DNA of 20,333 nt from AWTP1-13 sp035714005 (GCA_035714005.1 DASTMQ010000118.1:1-20333); one strand, 5' to 3'. Shown: positions 1-7,414, counted from the stretch's first letter. Translations and numbers: made by a program. Notes: generated from the sequence alone by a model not told the origin.

Positions 1-64
1 AGGACGGCAGAGCCCCGAGGAGGGCCAGAATCAGGATGATGAGCAAAACGGTTGATAGCGTCAT
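1..64 (-). CDS. DUF3309 family membrane micro-protein (N-terminal part, cut by window start)
   Basis: Only the first 21 codons are inside the window. They read MTLSTVLLIILILALLGALPS, a single very hydrophobic segment ending in the Gly-Ala-Leu-Pro turn typical of DUF3309, a family of roughly 50-residue one- or two-helix inner-membrane proteins of unknown function common in proteobacteria. A good ribosome site (AGGAG, seven bases before ATG) supports the start. The gene diverges from the DUF6496 gene across about 195 bases that must hold both promoters, although I cannot point to convincing -35/-10 boxes. Family assignment rests on recognising this short N-terminus; the missing half lies outside the window. 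Confidence 0.72.
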   Translation of the reverse strand, partial: MTLSTVLLIILILALLGALPS

Positions 65-259
65 GGGTGAGCTCCTCGCACGAGTGAAATTTGCGATCTG
101 TGCGCCAATGCGGATCACCCTGGCACGGTTCCCGCTGCACCGCGGCGGCGCTGAGCTGAGCGTCAGCAAACCCATGCGCGTCCCAGCGCCCATCCCTGCA
201 GGGAACAATGCTCCAGCGCGGGCGTTGCGCTCGAGCCTGAACTTTGCAAGGAGCTTGAG

Positions 260-457
260 ATGGTGCGACGTTATTCCAAAAAGGCCGGCAAGACGGTCAA
301 AAGTGCCATGAGCCGCCGCAAGCGCGGAACGCTGAAAAGCGGCCGCAGCGGCAAGACCGTCAGGAGCCGCAAACAAGCGATTGCCATCGGGCTTTCAGAG
401 GCGCGCCGAAAGGGACAAAAAGTTCCAGCCCGCAAAAAGGCGGGCAAGAAGAAATAA
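260..457 (+). CDS. DUF6496 small basic protein, possibly DNA-binding
   Basis: This 65-residue protein has 26 Lys/Arg and only one acidic residue (Glu47). It matches the DUF6496 pattern: an N-terminal RRYSKKAGK segment, then a GTLKSGRSGKTVRSRKQAIA core, then an IGLSEARRKG segment and a Lys-rich tail. The function of DUF6496 is not established. The composition resembles histone-like or nucleoid-associated tails, so nucleic-acid binding is a reasonable inference. The start is supported by AAGGAG six bases upstream of ATG. It converges with the ligase/ligD cassette on the opposite strand, with about 180 non-coding bases between the two stops. Confidence 0.85.
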   Translation: MVRRYSKKAGKTVKSAMSRRKRGTLKSGRSGKTVRSRKQAIAIGLSEARRKGQKVPARKKAGKKK

Positions 458-552
458 ATGCGTTCGAGCCGTGCGTAAACGGAGCGTTTCGCGGTCGGCG
501 GCAGCGACGACCTTGGCGTCCAGCATAGGCCACCGGCCCTACTTCCTCTAAA

Positions 553-574
553 GCCACCCGACCGGCAAGGTGGC
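553..574 (-). terminator. weak hairpin downstream of the ligase gene
   Basis: A perfect six-base inverted repeat (GCCACC / GGTGGC, ten-base loop) lies about 65 bases past the ligase stop. Read on the minus strand it is followed by TTTAG, so it may help terminate the ligD-ligase transcript. The stem is short and the T-run minimal. It sits between two convergent genes and could serve both. Confidence 0.25.
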
Positions 575-638
575 GCGCTTGCACGCTCGCCAACGTTGGC
601 GCCGCCTCAGAGTCCTCGCGGCGGTGCCGAAAAAGGGA

Positions 639-1718
639 TTAAGCCGGGTGCACAACACGGCGAGCCAACGACATCCCGCTGCGAGCCAGCGGTTGGCGCA
701 GCTGCTCCAGCCCGCACTGCCGAGGCGACTTGTCCGGGCGCCAACGCATCAACTTGGTGCCGTGCCGGAAGCGCTCGCCGCTGATATGATCGTAGCGCAC
801 TTCTACTACCAAGCTTGGCCGCAACGGCTCCCAGGCACTCGAACGCTCGTTGCTCCAACGGCTGGGCGCGCCTGGCTGCGCGCCGCTGAACCCCGGCGGC
901 GCGATCAGCTTCTCAAGGCGCTTGGTCAGGCCGGGCTTGTCGGCGGTGGGGATGGATGCGGTGAAACCGACGTGATGCAAAAGGCCGTTTTGGTCATAAA
1001 GCCCAAGCAGCAGCGAGCCGACCAGGCGCCGCCCCGCCTCATAGCGGAAGCCGCCGATCACGCAGTCTGCCGTGCGCAGGCATTTGACTTTCAGGGTCGC
1101 ACGGACGCCGGGCAGATAGGGCAAGTCGAGCCGCTTGGCGATGACGCCATCGAGGGATCGATCTCGCCCCTCCAACCAGCGCCGCGCCACCTCGAGCGAG
1201 CGCGTGAAGGGCGTTAGCGCCAGTCCGCGAGCCTTGCCGTTGCCGCGCGCAAAAAACGTCTCGAGCGCGGCGCGGCGTTCGTGAAACGGCGCGCGCAAAA
1301 GCGGTTTGCCGCGCCGGGCGAGCAAGCAATCGAAGGCCACAAACGTAGCCGGCGTCTCCAGCGACAGGCGCCGGATGCGGCTTTCGGCCGGATGCAGGCG
1401 GGCCTGCAGGGCATCGAAGGAGAGCACGCCTTGGCGTGCGATCGTCAATTCCCCATCGAGCACGAAGGCGGGCACCCTCAGCCTGCGCAAATTGTCCAAC
1501 ACCTCTGGGAAGAACCGCGCCAACGATTTGCCGGACTTGGCCTTGATGTCGACCTCACCACCGCCACGGAAGGCGAGACACCGGAAGCCATCCCATTTCG
1601 GTTCGTAGTGCCAGCCTGGGCCCGCCGGCAGTTCGGCCGCGGCACGCGCCTCCATCGGCTGCAAGCTCAGGTCAACGCCCAAGGTCGCAAATCGGCAAGT
1701 CGGCGTCTTACGCATCAC
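639..1718 (-). CDS. ligC: Stand-alone ATP-dependent DNA ligase (LigC/LigD ligase-domain type)
   Basis: This is a 359-residue ATP-dependent DNA ligase with adenylation and OB-fold domains. Visible motifs are motif I EPKWDGFR with the adenylated Lys41, motif III FVAFDCLL, motif IV DGVIAKR, motif V LKVKC and a C-terminal LVVEVRYDH...GTKLMRWRPDK segment typical of the LigD/LigC OB domain. It seals nicks or breaks with ATP. The start can be GTG (1718) or the adjacent ATG (1715). It follows the ligD stop by 6-9 bases, so the two are co-transcribed and probably translationally linked. Its upstream partner lacks a ligase domain, so this protein most likely supplies that activity in end joining. LigC-type versus detached LigD domain needs a phylogeny; the gene symbol is provisional. 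Confidence 0.9.
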   Translation of the reverse strand: MMRKTPTCRFATLGVDLSLQPMEARAAAELPAGPGWHYEPKWDGFRCLAFRGGGEVDIKAKSGKSLARFFPEVLDNLRRLRVPAFVLDGELTIARQGVLSFDALQARLHPAESRIRRLSLETPATFVAFDCLLARRGKPLLRAPFHERRAALETFFARGNGKARGLALTPFTRSLEVARRWLEGRDRSLDGVIAKRLDLPYLPGVRATLKVKCLRTADCVIGGFRYEAGRRLVGSLLLGLYDQNGLLHHVGFTASIPTADKPGLTKRLEKLIAPPGFSGAQPGAPSRWSNERSSAWEPLRPSLVVEVRYDHISGERFRHGTKLMRWRPDKSPRQCGLEQLRQPLARSGMSLARRVVHPA

Positions 1719-1724
1719 GAAGCG

Positions 1725-3368
1725 TTAAGCCTTAGGCGTGCTCGCCGACAATTTCGCAATTGCGGCCTCGAGGGGACGCTCGGCGTCGCCGTAGTCCCGC
1801 CACGGCCAAGACTTGGCGATCAGGCTCGGCGCGGTGGCGAGCGTAAACCGGCCGGGGTCGAGGCCAGCGCGCAGCTGGCTCCAGGCGAGCGGCATGGAGA
1901 CCGTCGCACCGGGTCGGGCGCGTGGCGACAGCGGCGCCACGGCTGTTGCGGTGCGATCGTTGCGCAAATAGTCGAGATAGATACGGCCGGCACGCAGTTT
2001 CTTGCTCATCTTGACGAGATAGCGCTGCGGCGAATCGTTGGCCATGTCGCGGCAAACGGCCTCGGCGAACCGCTTGGCCGCGTCCCAGCCCACGCTAGCG
2101 CGTTTGACACTGAGCGGCGTGACGACGTGCAGGCCTTTGCCGCCCGTCGTCTTCAAGAAGGCGACGAGGCCGAGGCGCTCGATTCGTTCGCGCAGCTCCT
2201 TGGCCGCGGCAATCACCTCCGCGAAGGCCACATCGCTGCCCGGGTCGAGGTCGAAAATTAACCGACCCGGCCGTGCCGGCTGGTCGGGGGCACAGTTCCA
2301 GGGATGAAATTCGACGGCGGCGATCTGAGCCAGCGCAATCAGCGCCTCGACCCGATCGATCTGCAGGTAGGGTTTGCGGTCACCGGCAACCGACGTGAGC
2401 GTGACGAGCTTGGCCACGCCCGGCAGGGCGTGGCGCTGAAAGAAGATGGCGCCGTCGATGCCATCGGGCGCACGAATGATTGAACAGGGGCGACCGCGGA
2501 TGTGCTCGAGCATCCGCGGCCCCACCTGCTCGAGATAGCGCGCGAGATCGAACTTGGTGACGGCGCCGCCGGCGCCCGCCGCCGGCCACAACTCTTTGTC
2601 GGGTTTGGAGATCCTGACGCCCAAAACCATGGCCTCCTGCGCATCGCCGCTGTTGGCGGGTGGCCGCCGCGTTGCGCGCCCGGGCCGTTGGGCGTCTTGT
2701 TGGCCGATGGTCTTGCCGATCCATTGGGCGCGTGGATCGGAGCGTTGCTCAGCGGCCCGCATGAACGGCTTGGGGCCGCGCCCCTTGCCGGCAGCGATTT
2801 GCCACATGCTACGGCCGGAGGCGACAGAGCGATCGCGCGTGAGCAGGGAACTATCGCGCTCGCGTTCAAAGCCGTCGCGGTGCTTGATCAGCAGCCAATT
2901 GTGGCGCTGGCCACGCGTAGCTTTCGACTGCATGCGCACAAGGACCCAGCCGCCCTTGAGCTTGTTGCCGGCGAGGGAGAATTTGAGTTCGCCCGCGCGC
3001 AAGGCCCGGACCGGATCAAGCTTGCCCTCCGGCAGCCAGAAGCCACGGTCCCACAGCATCACGGTGCCGCCGCCGTATTCTCCCGCCGGGATGGTACCCT
3101 CGAAGTCGCCGTAGTCGAGCGGGTGGTCCTCGACCTCGACGGCCAGGCGCTTGTCGGCGGGATCAAGCGAGGGACCTTTGGTCACCGCCCAGGACTTGAA
3201 GACGCCGTCGACCTCGAGCCGCAAGTCGTAGTGCAGGCGGCTGGCGTCATGTTTTTGTATGACGAAACGCGGGTATTGGCCGCGGCCAACGGGGCGTTTG
3301 CCGCGCGGCTCGGGTGTCTTTTTGAAGTCGCGCTTGGCCTGGTAGAGCGCAAGGGCCTTTTTCGCCAT
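1725..3368 (-). CDS. ligD: LigD-type repair protein: 3'-phosphoesterase plus primase-polymerase, no ligase domain
   Basis: The 547-residue protein has an N-terminal phosphoesterase (PE) domain, residues about 30-170, with QKHDASRLHYDLRLE. His40, His46, Asp48, Arg50, His82 and Tyr86 are each offset by -2 from the known Pseudomonas LigD PE residues His42, His48, Asp50, Arg52, His84 and Tyr88. A Pro/Arg/Gln-rich linker (about 180-250) stands where the ligase domain sits in Pseudomonas LigD. An archaeo-eukaryotic-primase-like polymerase domain follows (250-547) with metal-binding FDLDPG (Asp373, Asp375) and a third Asp in IYLDYLRND. The family trims 3' ends and adds ribonucleotides at breaks during Ku-dependent end joining. 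I chose the ATG at MAKKALALYQ, with GGAAGG upstream, because the open frame beyond it is a remnant of another gene. No Ku gene is visible. Confidence 0.92.
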   Translation of the reverse strand: MAKKALALYQAKRDFKKTPEPRGKRPVGRGQYPRFVIQKHDASRLHYDLRLEVDGVFKSWAVTKGPSLDPADKRLAVEVEDHPLDYGDFEGTIPAGEYGGGTVMLWDRGFWLPEGKLDPVRALRAGELKFSLAGNKLKGGWVLVRMQSKATRGQRHNWLLIKHRDGFERERDSSLLTRDRSVASGRSMWQIAAGKGRGPKPFMRAAEQRSDPRAQWIGKTIGQQDAQRPGRATRRPPANSGDAQEAMVLGVRISKPDKELWPAAGAGGAVTKFDLARYLEQVGPRMLEHIRGRPCSIIRAPDGIDGAIFFQRHALPGVAKLVTLTSVAGDRKPYLQIDRVEALIALAQIAAVEFHPWNCAPDQPARPGRLIFDLDPGSDVAFAEVIAAAKELRERIERLGLVAFLKTTGGKGLHVVTPLSVKRASVGWDAAKRFAEAVCRDMANDSPQRYLVKMSKKLRAGRIYLDYLRNDRTATAVAPLSPRARPGATVSMPLAWSQLRAGLDPGRFTLATAPSLIAKSWPWRDYGDAERPLEAAIAKLSASTPKA

Positions 3369-3689
3369 CGGGGGGACCTTCCGGGTTTGCCGCGCAAGCC
3401 ACTGGCGCCGCCTGCGCTCAACGGTCAATGCGCTGTTGCTGTTCCGCAGCGGCAAGCCGGCAACCCCGAACAGGGCGTCGCTCGTGCCCGGCCTGGGCCG
3501 GCGGTTGGACGCCGCGCCTCCCGTCGCCGCGCGGTCCTCGCCGGCAACGATCACCTTTCCCTCCAACAGCGCCGGGCGCGGCTCGAACGGCGCCGGGGCA
3601 AAGCGCGAGCCCTCCTCGAAACCAGGACCGTGGCGCCGGCTGTCCCCACCGCGTTTGCCGGCGCGGATCGCGCAGGCTCCAGCGGGAGA
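3369..3689. other. About 320 bases without a recognisable gene, upstream of ligD
   Basis: The minus-strand frame stays open through here by GC-rich composition and would join the VOC remnant to LigD, but the translated segment (Arg/Gly/Ala/Pro-rich) matches neither family. It presumably carries the ligD leader and promoter. I see no repeat, tRNA or strong terminator. Confidence 0.5.
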
Positions 3690-3869
3690 ATGCTGCCGCT
3701 CTTCGATGTCGCGCAGATTAAGGCTCTTGCCGTCGACGCCCTCAACGATGCGACCGAGGGGATCGGCATAAAAGGCGCGGCTTCGCCCGAGATCGGCGAC
3801 ACCCAAGGCGGCGTGGCTGCTGCGCACGATGTTGAAGGATGGGTCGAAGATGGGTTTCGGAACGGGCAT
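3690..3869 (-). pseudogene. 5' remnant of a VOC-family (catechol 2,3-dioxygenase-like) gene
   Basis: The first 60 residues from the ATG read MPVPKPIFDPSFNIVRSSHA followed by LGVADLGRSRAFYADPLG and LNLRDIEERQH. This is the typical N-terminal module of extradiol ring-cleavage dioxygenases of the HpaD / vicinal-oxygen-chelate type, including the first metal-binding His of the NIVRSSHA strand. After EERQH the homology stops abruptly and no frame restores the rest of the roughly 300-residue enzyme. The frame instead runs open into ligD. No ribosome site precedes the ATG. I read this as a truncated remnant left by deletion or rearrangement. A functional N-terminal fusion to LigD is the less likely alternative. 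Confidence 0.6.
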
Positions 3870-4109
3870 TTGCCGGGCTCAAAAGACGAAGCCATCACCG
3901 GGCAGCCGCGAGACGGTGGGGCCGGATATTCGTTGCGGGCGGGGGTGTGCAATGCTAGGTCTGCCCTGCCTGCCGCAAGCCCTGCGTCGCGCACAAGCAT
4001 GGCTGCCGGTGAGGTTTGTTGCATGCGCGTGCCTCAACGCGCAGGGCCCTTGGGCTTAGAGGCTTAACGCACCCCGAATGGCATAACCCGAATAAACCAA
4101 AGCAAACCG

Positions 4110-4385
4110 ATGGCCAGGCAGTCCGAGCGCGGCATGGGCCTTTCGACCTACCGGCAGCGTGCCCGCGTCGAAATCGAAATCGGCACCTGGGGCAGCCTGC
4201 TGACGGCGCTGCTCTTTTTTACCTCCGGCATCGTCGACTACTTCACCACCGACGACGTCACCTGGATCAGCCTGCTCGGCTGTCTCGCGGGCCTTGGCAC
4301 CATCGCCATCATTCTCGTTCGCGCCCACCTGTCGAACGCAACCGTGCGCGCCCGGCGGGCGCTGCGCCGGCTGCGCGCACACTAA
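4110..4385 (+). CDS. Hypothetical two-helix membrane protein
   Basis: I do not recognise this 91-residue protein. It has a basic N-terminus (residues 1-20), two predicted membrane helices (about 24-46, GTWGSLLTALLFFTSGIVDY; about 50-69, TWISLLGCLAGLGTIAIILV) joined by a short acidic FTTDDVTW turn, and an Arg-rich C-terminus (ATVRARRALRRLRAH). The charge pattern suggests both ends are cytoplasmic. Similar two-helix proteins of this size occur in proteobacteria as 2TM-domain or DUF-type proteins. The ribosome site is poor, so the internal ATG at 4134 (MGLSTYRQRA) is an alternative start. It converges with the tautomerase gene. Confidence 0.65.
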   Translation: MARQSERGMGLSTYRQRARVEIEIGTWGSLLTALLFFTSGIVDYFTTDDVTWISLLGCLAGLGTIAIILVRAHLSNATVRARRALRRLRAH

Positions 4386-4408
4386 AGGCAGGCTCGGCCG
4401 GCATTTGC

Positions 4409-4810
4409 TTACCTCGCGGCCGCGCCCGAGGCGTATTGCGCCTCCCCCCTACCAAAGGACCAGTTCTCGGGTTTGACCTCGACAAGGTTGATGAAGATGT
4501 CGTCCGGCCGCAGGCCCGGCCGCTGCGCCAGCCGCTCGGCGATCGAGGCAAACAGCCGGCGCTTTTGCTCAAGGCTGCGCCTATCGCTCACGGTCAGCTG
4601 AATGATGGTCAAGTCATCGGAGTATTCGATGCCGAGGTAGCTCGGCGCATGGACGATCGGGCTATCGGTATCGTGTTGCGTGATGATCTGAAACAGATCC
4701 TGCTCGGGAACCCCGAAGGTTTCGACCAGGGCCGACTGGACCCCTTGCGAAATTGCGCGCCGAAATTCCGGCGACTTGCCCTTAGGCATGGCGATGCGAA
4801 CGAGCGGCAT
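4409..4810 (-). CDS. Tautomerase-superfamily protein (4-oxalocrotonate tautomerase-like)
   Basis: The 133-residue protein begins MPLVRIAMPKGKS. The catalytic residue of the superfamily is Pro1, exposed after removal of the initiator Met, and it is present here. It continues with an EYSDDLTIIQLTVSDRRS strand/turn and a C-terminal GLRPDDIFINLVEVKPENWS motif, followed by FGRGEAQYA. These match the longer single-chain tautomerases (Tautomerase_2 type, related to malonate-semialdehyde decarboxylase and cis-CaaD) rather than the roughly 62-residue 4-OT. The likely role is keto-enol tautomerisation or hydration in degradation of aromatic or halogenated acids; the substrate cannot be read from sequence. 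GAGG lies seven bases before the ATG. It is downstream of, and parallel to, the DMT transporter gene. Confidence 0.9.
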   Translation of the reverse strand: MPLVRIAMPKGKSPEFRRAISQGVQSALVETFGVPEQDLFQIITQHDTDSPIVHAPSYLGIEYSDDLTIIQLTVSDRRSLEQKRRLFASIAERLAQRPGLRPDDIFINLVEVKPENWSFGRGEAQYASGAAAR

Positions 4811-4920
4811 GGGCGACCTCGAAAGGCTAGCGATGTTGCCCTAAGGAGTTAGGGTGGCGGTGCCGGGTCGACAAACGACAATGCTTTGCCGTCGCTGTGA
4901 GAAATATTCAGCTTGCGTTC

Positions 4921-5853
4921 TCAGCCGCGCGGCCGGGCCTTCCGGCGCGGCGCACGCTGGGCCAGCAGGATGCCGCCTAACACCAGCACCAGGGCGACGG
5001 CGTGGAACGGGGCAAAGGGCTCGCCCAGCAGAGAAACCGCCATGATTGCCGAAAACAAGGGAACCAAGTTCAAGAAAATTCCGGCACGGCCCGGACCGAT
5101 CAGGTCGACGCTGCGCAACAGGAAGATTTGGGCCAGACAGGAGGGAAAGATTGCCACATAGGCGATGATCAGCATGCCCTTGAAGGTCGGCGCCGTCGCG
5201 CCCTGGGCGACAACCTCGTAGAGCGCCAGTGGAATCGAGGTCAGGGCCGCGATCATCGCCAGCAGGGTGAAAAAGGCGGCCCCCGGCATGTCCGGACGAT
5301 CGCGCAGGGCCACCGTGAAGAAGGCATAAAGCACGCAGGCGATCAGCATCAACACATCGCCGAGATTGAGCTCAACGTGGAGGACCGAGAGGGGGGCGCC
5401 GCGGCTGGCGATCACCACCACGCCAAGCGTCGTTATCAAGGCGCCGACCACCTGCAGCAAGGTCGCACGCGTGCCGTGTGCCACGAAGGCACCGGCCAGC
5501 ACAAATATCGGCATGCAGCCTTGCAGGATGCCGATGTTGATCGCCGTGGTGTAGTGGGCCGCCACATAGTAGAGCGCATTAAAGCCGGTGAAGCCAAACA
5601 CGGCCATCAGCACCACCCTGAAAAGGCGGGCACGAATGTTTGGCCAGTGCTGGCGCACCTGGCCTCCATAGATTGGCCATAACACGCCGATCACCAGCAC
5701 CCAACGCAGCAAGGTCAGCTGCATCGGCGTGACCTGGCCGACGGCGAGGCGGCCGGCAATGGTGTTGCCGGCCCAGAACACGCAGGTCAGCGTGAGCAAC
5801 AGGCTGGGCCAGCTGTAGAGCCCGAACAATACGCGTTGTAAGCCATTGCGCAT
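4921..5853 (-). CDS. EamA/DMT-family transporter
   Basis: This is a polytopic inner-membrane protein of about 310 residues with ten predicted helices in two EamA repeats. The first begins with PSLLLTLTCVFWAGNTIAGR and VTPMQLTLLRWVL; the second begins near LGDVLMLIACVLYAFFTVAL and ends with FAPFHAVALVLVLGGILLAQ. The protein closes with a short Arg/Lys-rich cytoplasmic tail. The drug/metabolite transporter superfamily mostly exports amino acids, metabolites or nucleotide sugars; the substrate is unknown here. I take ATG at MRNGLQRVLFGLYSWP as the start because relatives begin similarly. An in-frame GTG at 5898 would add 15 residues (SPVHGGFPTTIGAA), and neither start has a clear ribosome site. 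It lies about 110 bases upstream of the tautomerase gene. Confidence 0.9.
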   Translation of the reverse strand: MRNGLQRVLFGLYSWPSLLLTLTCVFWAGNTIAGRLAVGQVTPMQLTLLRWVLVIGVLWPIYGGQVRQHWPNIRARLFRVVLMAVFGFTGFNALYYVAAHYTTAINIGILQGCMPIFVLAGAFVAHGTRATLLQVVGALITTLGVVVIASRGAPLSVLHVELNLGDVLMLIACVLYAFFTVALRDRPDMPGAAFFTLLAMIAALTSIPLALYEVVAQGATAPTFKGMLIIAYVAIFPSCLAQIFLLRSVDLIGPGRAGIFLNLVPLFSAIMAVSLLGEPFAPFHAVALVLVLGGILLAQRAPRRKARPRG

Positions 5854-5965
5854 CGCAGCGCCGATTGTGGTGGGAAAGCCGCCGTGGACCGGTGACACCT
5901 AGCAGAATTACCGCGTCGTGAAAGATCTGGGCACCCGCGGGTTTGCCCAAGTGCTGACTTTGAGC

Positions 5966-7141
5966 CTAGTCCGGACGCCAGCCGTAGAGCCAATCGTAGC
6001 CTACCATCAGCCAGCGACCCGGCAGCACGCGCAATAGCGCATCGCGCGCCCAGGCCAGCGGCGGAGCAAGGTGGTAGAGCTGACCGTTGCGGCGGCTAAG
6101 GGCCTCGACCCTGGCGGCGCGCCCGCGCCGTTGCAGCGTAAATTCACGCAAGGCTGCGGCCACGTCGAGGTTTGCTTGGCCCAGCATCGAACCCAACAGC
6201 AAGCCATCTTCCAGCGCGAGCGCACCCCCTTGAGCCAGGTGCGGCAGCATCGGGTGGGCGGCATCGCCGATCAGGCCGATGCGCCCGCAAGACCAGGTCG
6301 GCAGCCGAGCAAGCCGATAGAGCGCCCATTTGCGATAATCGGCGGCGCGGCCGAGCACGTCGGTGAGCGAGTGGTGGAAGGCGCCAAGCGGTGCCAAGGC
6401 AGCCTTGGCGGCGACGCGGCTTTCCGCCGCAGACGCCGACCACGGCTCGCGCACGATGATGACGACGGCGACCTCGCGGCCGGCACGCACGGGATAGTGC
6501 ACGACGTTGGCGCCGGCTCCGAGCCAGAGCCCCACGTGCGGCTCGGCCAGGGCGCCGGCGACCCCGGCCGCAAGGAGCGCGCGCGCCGCCGTCGCACCGG
6601 CCAACTGCGGCCTGGCAGCGGGACAGATGGTCTGGCGAACCGTGGACCACAAACCATCCGCCCCAACCAACGCGGCTCCAACCAGGCGCTGCCCGGCCCG
6701 GTCTTCCAGCAACACGCCGGAGGGCTCTTGTCGCAGCGCCTTCAGCGCATAATCGGCGCGCAGCTCAACGTGCCGCTGTTGCCTTGCCGTCGCCACGAGC
6801 GCGGCATGCAGATCGCCGCGGTGCATGGTCCAGTAGGGCGCACCGTGGCGGGCCGCAAACCATCCGCCCAGCGGCAGCTGCGCCAGGCGGCGGGCCGAGC
6901 GACCGTCAAAGACCACGAGACTGGCCGGTTCACCGACCTCGGGGCGCAGCCGTTCGGCTAGTCCCAGCCGCTCAAGGACCTTGACCCCGTTGGCTCCGAG
7001 CTGAATGCCTGCGCCTTCGGTCGCAAAGCGGGGACGGCTCTCCAGCACGATGGCGCCACGGCCACCGCGCGCCAGCGCCAGCGCCAGCGCCAGTCCGGCA
7101 ATGCCCCCGCCGAGCACCAGAACGGGTCGCCCGTTTTTCAA
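5966..7141 (-). CDS. FAD-dependent aromatic monooxygenase (salicylate-hydroxylase-like)
   Basis: The 391-residue flavoprotein belongs to the PHBH/salicylate hydroxylase (class A) family. An N-terminal Rossmann motif (VLVLGGGIAGLALALALA, residues 7-24) ends at Glu34 in the ribose-binding position. MHRGDLHAAL (about 106-115) follows, then the bifunctional NAD(P)H/FAD motif GADGLWSTVR, and the FAD-phosphate motif IGDAAHPMLPHLAQGG in the C-terminal third. The enzyme would hydroxylate a phenolic or other planar aromatic acid using NAD(P)H and O2. The start codon appears to be TTG (KNGRPVLVLGG), with a distant GAAGG upstream. It begins about 21 bases after the stop of the zinc-finger gene, so the two form an operon. 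The substrate is not determinable. Confidence 0.9.
   Translation of the reverse strand: MKNGRPVLVLGGGIAGLALALALARGGRGAIVLESRPRFATEGAGIQLGANGVKVLERLGLAERLRPEVGEPASLVVFDGRSARRLAQLPLGGWFAARHGAPYWTMHRGDLHAALVATARQQRHVELRADYALKALRQEPSGVLLEDRAGQRLVGAALVGADGLWSTVRQTICPAARPQLAGATAARALLAAGVAGALAEPHVGLWLGAGANVVHYPVRAGREVAVVIIVREPWSASAAESRVAAKAALAPLGAFHHSLTDVLGRAADYRKWALYRLARLPTWSCGRIGLIGDAAHPMLPHLAQGGALALEDGLLLGSMLGQANLDVAAALREFTLQRRGRAARVEALSRRNGQLYHLAPPLAWARDALLRVLPGRWLMVGYDWLYGWRPD
7071..7094. repeat. Short GCCAGC hexamer run inside the monooxygenase gene
   Basis: Four tandem GCCAGC units (the last ending in T) encode the alternating Ala-Leu of the first FAD-binding helix (LALALA). Slippage by one unit would add or remove two residues without a frameshift. 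It is most likely a coding-composition effect. Confidence 0.5.
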
Positions 7142-7162
7142 GGGGGCGATCGCCTTCGAGCC

Positions 7163-7414
7163 TCAAGATCCCCGTCGGTCTTCGCTGACGAGGCAGCCCG
7201 GCGGGTCGGACTGATCGGGCGCCAGCCGGCCATCATGGATGTACAGGGTCGAACAATAGGGGCACAAAATCTGCGGGTCGGCCCCCATATCCAGAAAAAC
7301 GTGGGGATGGTCGTGCGGTGGTCGCGCGCCCATGCACTGGAGTTCCCTGACGCCGACATAAATCTTTTCCAGGCCCGGATCATTGGCAAGGTGGGGGATG
7401 ATCGAAACTGCCAT
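7163..7414 (-). CDS. CHCC-type zinc-finger protein (zf-CHCC)
   Basis: This 83-residue protein carries the zf-CHCC pattern seen at the C-terminus of mitochondrial complex I subunit NDUFS6 and in small alphaproteobacterial proteins. Cys27 (ELQCMG) comes first, then PPHDHPHVFLDMG with the His ligand (His36 or His38), then CPYCSTLYIHD with Cys51 and Cys54. The first 26 residues are a variable leader and the last 20 are polar. A role in complex I assembly or Fe-S/zinc handling is plausible from the mitochondrial homologue but not shown for the bacterial proteins. It is the first gene of a pair with the monooxygenase and diverges from the hydrolase gene over about 105 bases. No strong ribosome site is visible. 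Confidence 0.87.
   Translation of the reverse strand: MAVSIIPHLANDPGLEKIYVGVRELQCMGARPPHDHPHVFLDMGADPQILCPYCSTLYIHDGRLAPDQSDPPGCLVSEDRRGS

Noticed and set aside
570..1217. Open frames on the plus strand opposite the ligase
   Set aside because: There are no motifs or ribosome sites, and the opposite strand carries all ligase motifs.
1725..3869. A single 714-residue VOC-LigD fusion protein
   Set aside because: The LigD family start MAKKALALYQ has its own ribosome site, the VOC part stops after 60 residues, and the intervening segment resembles neither family.
2502..4067. A long open frame of over 500 codons on the plus strand
   Set aside because: It lies opposite the ligD coding region, has GC-driven composition and no recognisable motif, while the minus strand shows clear PE and polymerase motifs.
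4056..4382. A minus-strand open frame opposite the two-helix protein
   Set aside because: Its translation is rich in Gly/Asp/Glu/Gln without any domain, whereas the plus strand gives two well-formed membrane helices.
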